From: Pseudomonas sp.
GTDB taxonomy: Bacteria > Pseudomonadota > Gammaproteobacteria > Pseudomonadales > Pseudomonadaceae
DNA length: 49,298 nt
NCBI GenBank assembly: GCA_030603065.1
Contig: JAUVYN010000015.1
Span: 1 to 49,298, forward strand
Reading direction: 5' to 3'
In this document: in pieces, positions 47,076 to 49,298 of the stretch
Numbering within the stretch: the stretch's first letter is position 1
How the letters are laid out: each line of letters starts with the position of its first letter
Made by a program: the position numbers and the translations under genes
Notes under the pieces: model-generated
Told to the model about the DNA's origin: nothing
Seen by the model: only the letters and a program-made list of their open reading frames with translations
The model's database searches: none

Positions 47076-47245
47076 TCAGGACCTCGGGCATGCAACTTGC
47101 TGAAAGCAGACATGCGAGGGCCGTTCCAGCGCCCTATCGAAATTCGGCAAATCCGGTTTAGCTGAGGAAAATCAGGTGCTTGGCTGGCCAAACCACTGAG
47201 GAATCAGCGTAGGATGAGCGCCCTCGAGCGGCGAGCGGAGCGACC

Positions 47246-48241
47246 ATGCAGCACACGACGGCCATGAATGCACCAAATCGGAGCACCTGTGAGGCGCAGG
47301 ATGCCGATGAGCACGCCCACAATCTGACCAACTGGCAGCAGGAATACGATCAGTTGCGCGGGGGCGGCTTCTATGGGCGCATCGACGAAATCGCGCTGGT
47401 CGGCTGCCAGGTGTTCCGCGAGCACACCAATCGCGCCCTGCGCCAGCAATGCAATGTATGGAATGATGCGCTGTGGCTTGGCATTCCGGTCCGTACCAGC
47501 GAATGTCGTATCAACGGGCTGCCACTGGAAAGCGGGCAACTGATGTGCCGTCCCGGTGGACGTGATTTCGAACTGGTGACACCCGATGGCTTCGACATCT
47601 TCGGCATCGTCATCAGGGAGGACATGCTGCTTCACCTCGCCGAACGCCAGGGACGTACGATCGACCTGGCGCGGCTGATTGAGAGCCCTAGGCTAAGCGT
47701 GGGCAGGGCAGAACTCGAACGCGTGCGGATGCTGCTGGGTCGGCTGGTCGATCTCACCAGCCTCCAGCTCGATTCGGAGCAGCAGCGCCAGTTGGCCGGC
47801 GAAGCACTTCTCGACCTGTTGGACAGCAGCCAGCAAACCGGTCAAATCGCGCCGAGCCATGCTCGGCGCAAAAAGGTGGTGGACCGAATCAAGGAGCTCA
47901 TCCACGAACGCCCTGACGCCGATCTCAGCATCCCGGCCCTGTGCGAATACGCCCACGTCAGTCGCCGTACCCTGCAATATTGCTTCGAGAGCGTGCTCGG
48001 CATGAGCCCTGTCCAGTTCCTGCGCACCGCGCGGCTCAATCAGGTGCGCAGGGCGCTTGCCAGCGGCGAGCCGGACGACACCGTGTCCGTGGTAGCGACA
48101 AGGTACGGATTTCGACACGCAGGCCAATTCGCCAGCGATTACAAGGCCCTGTTCGGGGAAAACCCTTCGGAGACGCTGCGGCGCGTACCGCATGGGCGTA
48201 TCCGCAGCGGTTCCGCCAATTCAGTGCCACGCCAGATCTGA
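47246..48241 (+). CDS. eutR: EutR-like AraC-family regulator of ethanolamine use
   Basis: A 331-aa protein; the ATG follows GCGGAG by five bases. The first 200 residues have the RipA/EutR-type sensing part (CNVWNDALWLGIPVRTS; GQLMCRPGGRDFELVTPDG), and about 220-320 is the DNA-binding domain (IPALCEYAHVSRRTLQYCFE; SVVATRYGFRHAGQFASDYKALFG). It is divergent from eutB with 170 bases between. In enterics EutR needs both ethanolamine and B12; the same is likely here. Symbol by context and similarity. Confidence 0.87.
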   Translation: MQHTTAMNAPNRSTCEAQDADEHAHNLTNWQQEYDQLRGGGFYGRIDEIALVGCQVFREHTNRALRQQCNVWNDALWLGIPVRTSECRINGLPLESGQLMCRPGGRDFELVTPDGFDIFGIVIREDMLLHLAERQGRTIDLARLIESPRLSVGRAELERVRMLLGRLVDLTSLQLDSEQQRQLAGEALLDLLDSSQQTGQIAPSHARRKKVVDRIKELIHERPDADLSIPALCEYAHVSRRTLQYCFESVLGMSPVQFLRTARLNQVRRALASGEPDDTVSVVATRYGFRHAGQFASDYKALFGENPSETLRRVPHGRIRSGSANSVPRQI

Positions 48242-48390
48242 GTATCCAGCGACCCAAACGCTCTTTGCTTCGCTGCACCGCATCCGCCTGAGCACTATAC
48301 TCCGGGGAAGTCATGGATCGGGACAGGCGCAACATCGCGCTGAGATGTCCCGCCCGCTTCGAAAGCAGGAATCAAAGAAGACACCGAAGC

Positions 48391-49298
48391 ATGCTCAGTT
48401 TTCTGGCAGCCACCGTCCTGGGACTAGTCACCTTCACGGCAATAGCGCTTTTTTACCATCACCATGTCTGGAAGCGTCTGCCATCCCAAAGTTTGGAACA
48501 ATGGGCCCTCGGATCGCTGCTGGGGTGCGGTGCCGTCGTCGTCATGCTGCAGGGCATTGAACTGGCGCCGGGGCTGTACATCGATTCGCGGGTTCTTCTA
48601 ATGGGCTTCGCTGGATTGCTGGCCGGCTGGCGCGGTGCGGTGGCTGCCCTGCTGATAGCCGTAACCGGCCGGATCCTGCTCGGAGGTCAGGGCGTTCTGA
48701 TCGGCAGTACCACCCTCACCGTAGCGACACTGGTGGGACTGGGCTGGCGACTGATCGAGGCACGCGTTCCTCTGCGTCCGCTGCTGCGCTACCTTCTTTT
48801 CGCTGTCTTCCTGTCCCTTTCCCTGTCGACCATTCTGCTGTTCCCCGAACCCTATCGCAGCCGAGCCCTTGGCGAAGCGCTTCCCTGGCTGATGGCAGTC
48901 AATGCGCTTGGCGGGATGTTTGCCGGATGGATAGAGCTGAGCGTTGACCGCACGGCCGCGCGTCGGGAAAGCCTAAGGATGAAAGCCATTTCCGACGAGC
49001 TGACGGGACTCGGAAATCGGCTGTGTCTGACCGAAGAGATCGACAGGCGACTGGACGAGGCTGGGGCAGATCATGGCTCGTTCGCCCTTGTATCACTTGA
49101 TCTGGACAACTTCAGACACGTGAACGAGACGCTCGGGCACAAGGTGGGTGATGCCCTCCTGATCGAGCTCGCCGCGCGACTGGCTGAGTCGATTACGCCA
49201 CAGGACACACTGGTGCGCCTGGCAGGGGATCAGTTCGTGGCACTCCTGCCCTGCACTTCGGAATCCGAAGTCATCCATCGTGCCCAGAAGCTGCTGGC
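48391..49298 (+). CDS. Membrane GGDEF protein with 5TMR-LYT sensor, C-terminally cut by the window edge
   Basis: The frame starts with ATG at 48391 and is still open at the window end; 302 residues are visible. Residues 1-182 form about six membrane spans matching the 5TM-LYT sensor domain (LLMGFAGLLAGWRGAVAALLIAVTGR). From about 200 a GGDEF domain begins (SDELTGLGNRL; LVSLDLDNFRHVNETLGH). The signature reads AGDQF (278-282) instead of GGDEF, so cyclase activity may be weak or lost. An EAL domain may follow outside the window. Confidence 0.85.
   Translation, partial: MLSFLAATVLGLVTFTAIALFYHHHVWKRLPSQSLEQWALGSLLGCGAVVVMLQGIELAPGLYIDSRVLLMGFAGLLAGWRGAVAALLIAVTGRILLGGQGVLIGSTTLTVATLVGLGWRLIEARVPLRPLLRYLLFAVFLSLSLSTILLFPEPYRSRALGEALPWLMAVNALGGMFAGWIELSVDRTAARRESLRMKAISDELTGLGNRLCLTEEIDRRLDEAGADHGSFALVSLDLDNFRHVNETLGHKVGDALLIELAARLAESITPQDTLVRLAGDQFVALLPCTSESEVIHRAQKLL

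Noticed and set aside
47180-47191. Palindrome TTGGCTGGCCAA between eutB and the regulator gene
   Set aside because: Short, and AraC proteins mostly bind direct repeats; too weak to call an operator.

Overview
The window looks like a chromosomal stretch of a Pseudomonadaceae bacterium, probably Pseudomonas or the marine-leaning Halopseudomonas group. Grounds for this are the fairly high GC, Shine-Dalgarno sequences of the GGAG type, an eutB-eutC-permease cluster with its own AraC regulator, a DUF1302/DUF1329 pair beside an AraC regulator, a polyamine-type deacetylase beside a PotF-like protein, TAXI-type TRAP genes, and many AraC regulators. The species call is inference. No rRNA, tRNA or CRISPR array is visible.

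Layout. 1-141 is the right end of an IS66-type element. 191-2892 is a compact minus-strand run: an unknown small protein, a NYN/LOTUS putative RNase, a one-TM cysteine-rich protein and a membrane-anchored Mrr-type nuclease. 3514-12373 holds single genes: PhoD-like phosphatase, acyltransferase-SGNH, MDR oxidoreductase, P-type Mg2+ ATPase with a 32-codon coupled ORF in front, and a tandem VOC protein. 12542-16008 has two divergent regulator/target pairs with readable operators (MarR/VOC-like; CadR-like/CDF transporter) and a MOSC protein between them.

16169-20111 is the most striking part: a Tat-exported acetamidase/formamidase followed by a protein that fuses a full AraC-type regulator to a second, closely related acetamidase/formamidase, with a very good sigma-54 -24/-12 element between the two genes. 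20221-24984 carries a lipoprotein carboxylesterase and katG.

25292-35563 is rich in amine and nitrogen-compound genes: AraC regulator, acetylpolyamine-type deacetylase and PotF-like binding protein on the plus strand; then on the minus strand a 2OG-Fe(II) oxygenase, an unknown 310-aa protein and an orphan binding protein of the urea-carboxylase-associated ABC type, preceded by a sigma-54 promoter and NtrC-like sites. Stem-loops separate these from a TAXI/TRAP transporter and a MaoC-like hydratase. 35992-42000 holds a beta-CASP metallo-hydrolase, an AraC regulator and the DUF1302/DUF1329 pair. 42128-48241 has a Tat-exported aldo/keto reductase and the ethanolamine module (eutB, eutC, permease, EutR-like regulator). 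The window ends inside a membrane GGDEF protein.

Taken together, much of the right two thirds serves uptake and breakdown of amides, polyamines, ethanolamine and possibly urea-like compounds as nitrogen or carbon sources, with two good sigma-54 elements pointing to nitrogen control.
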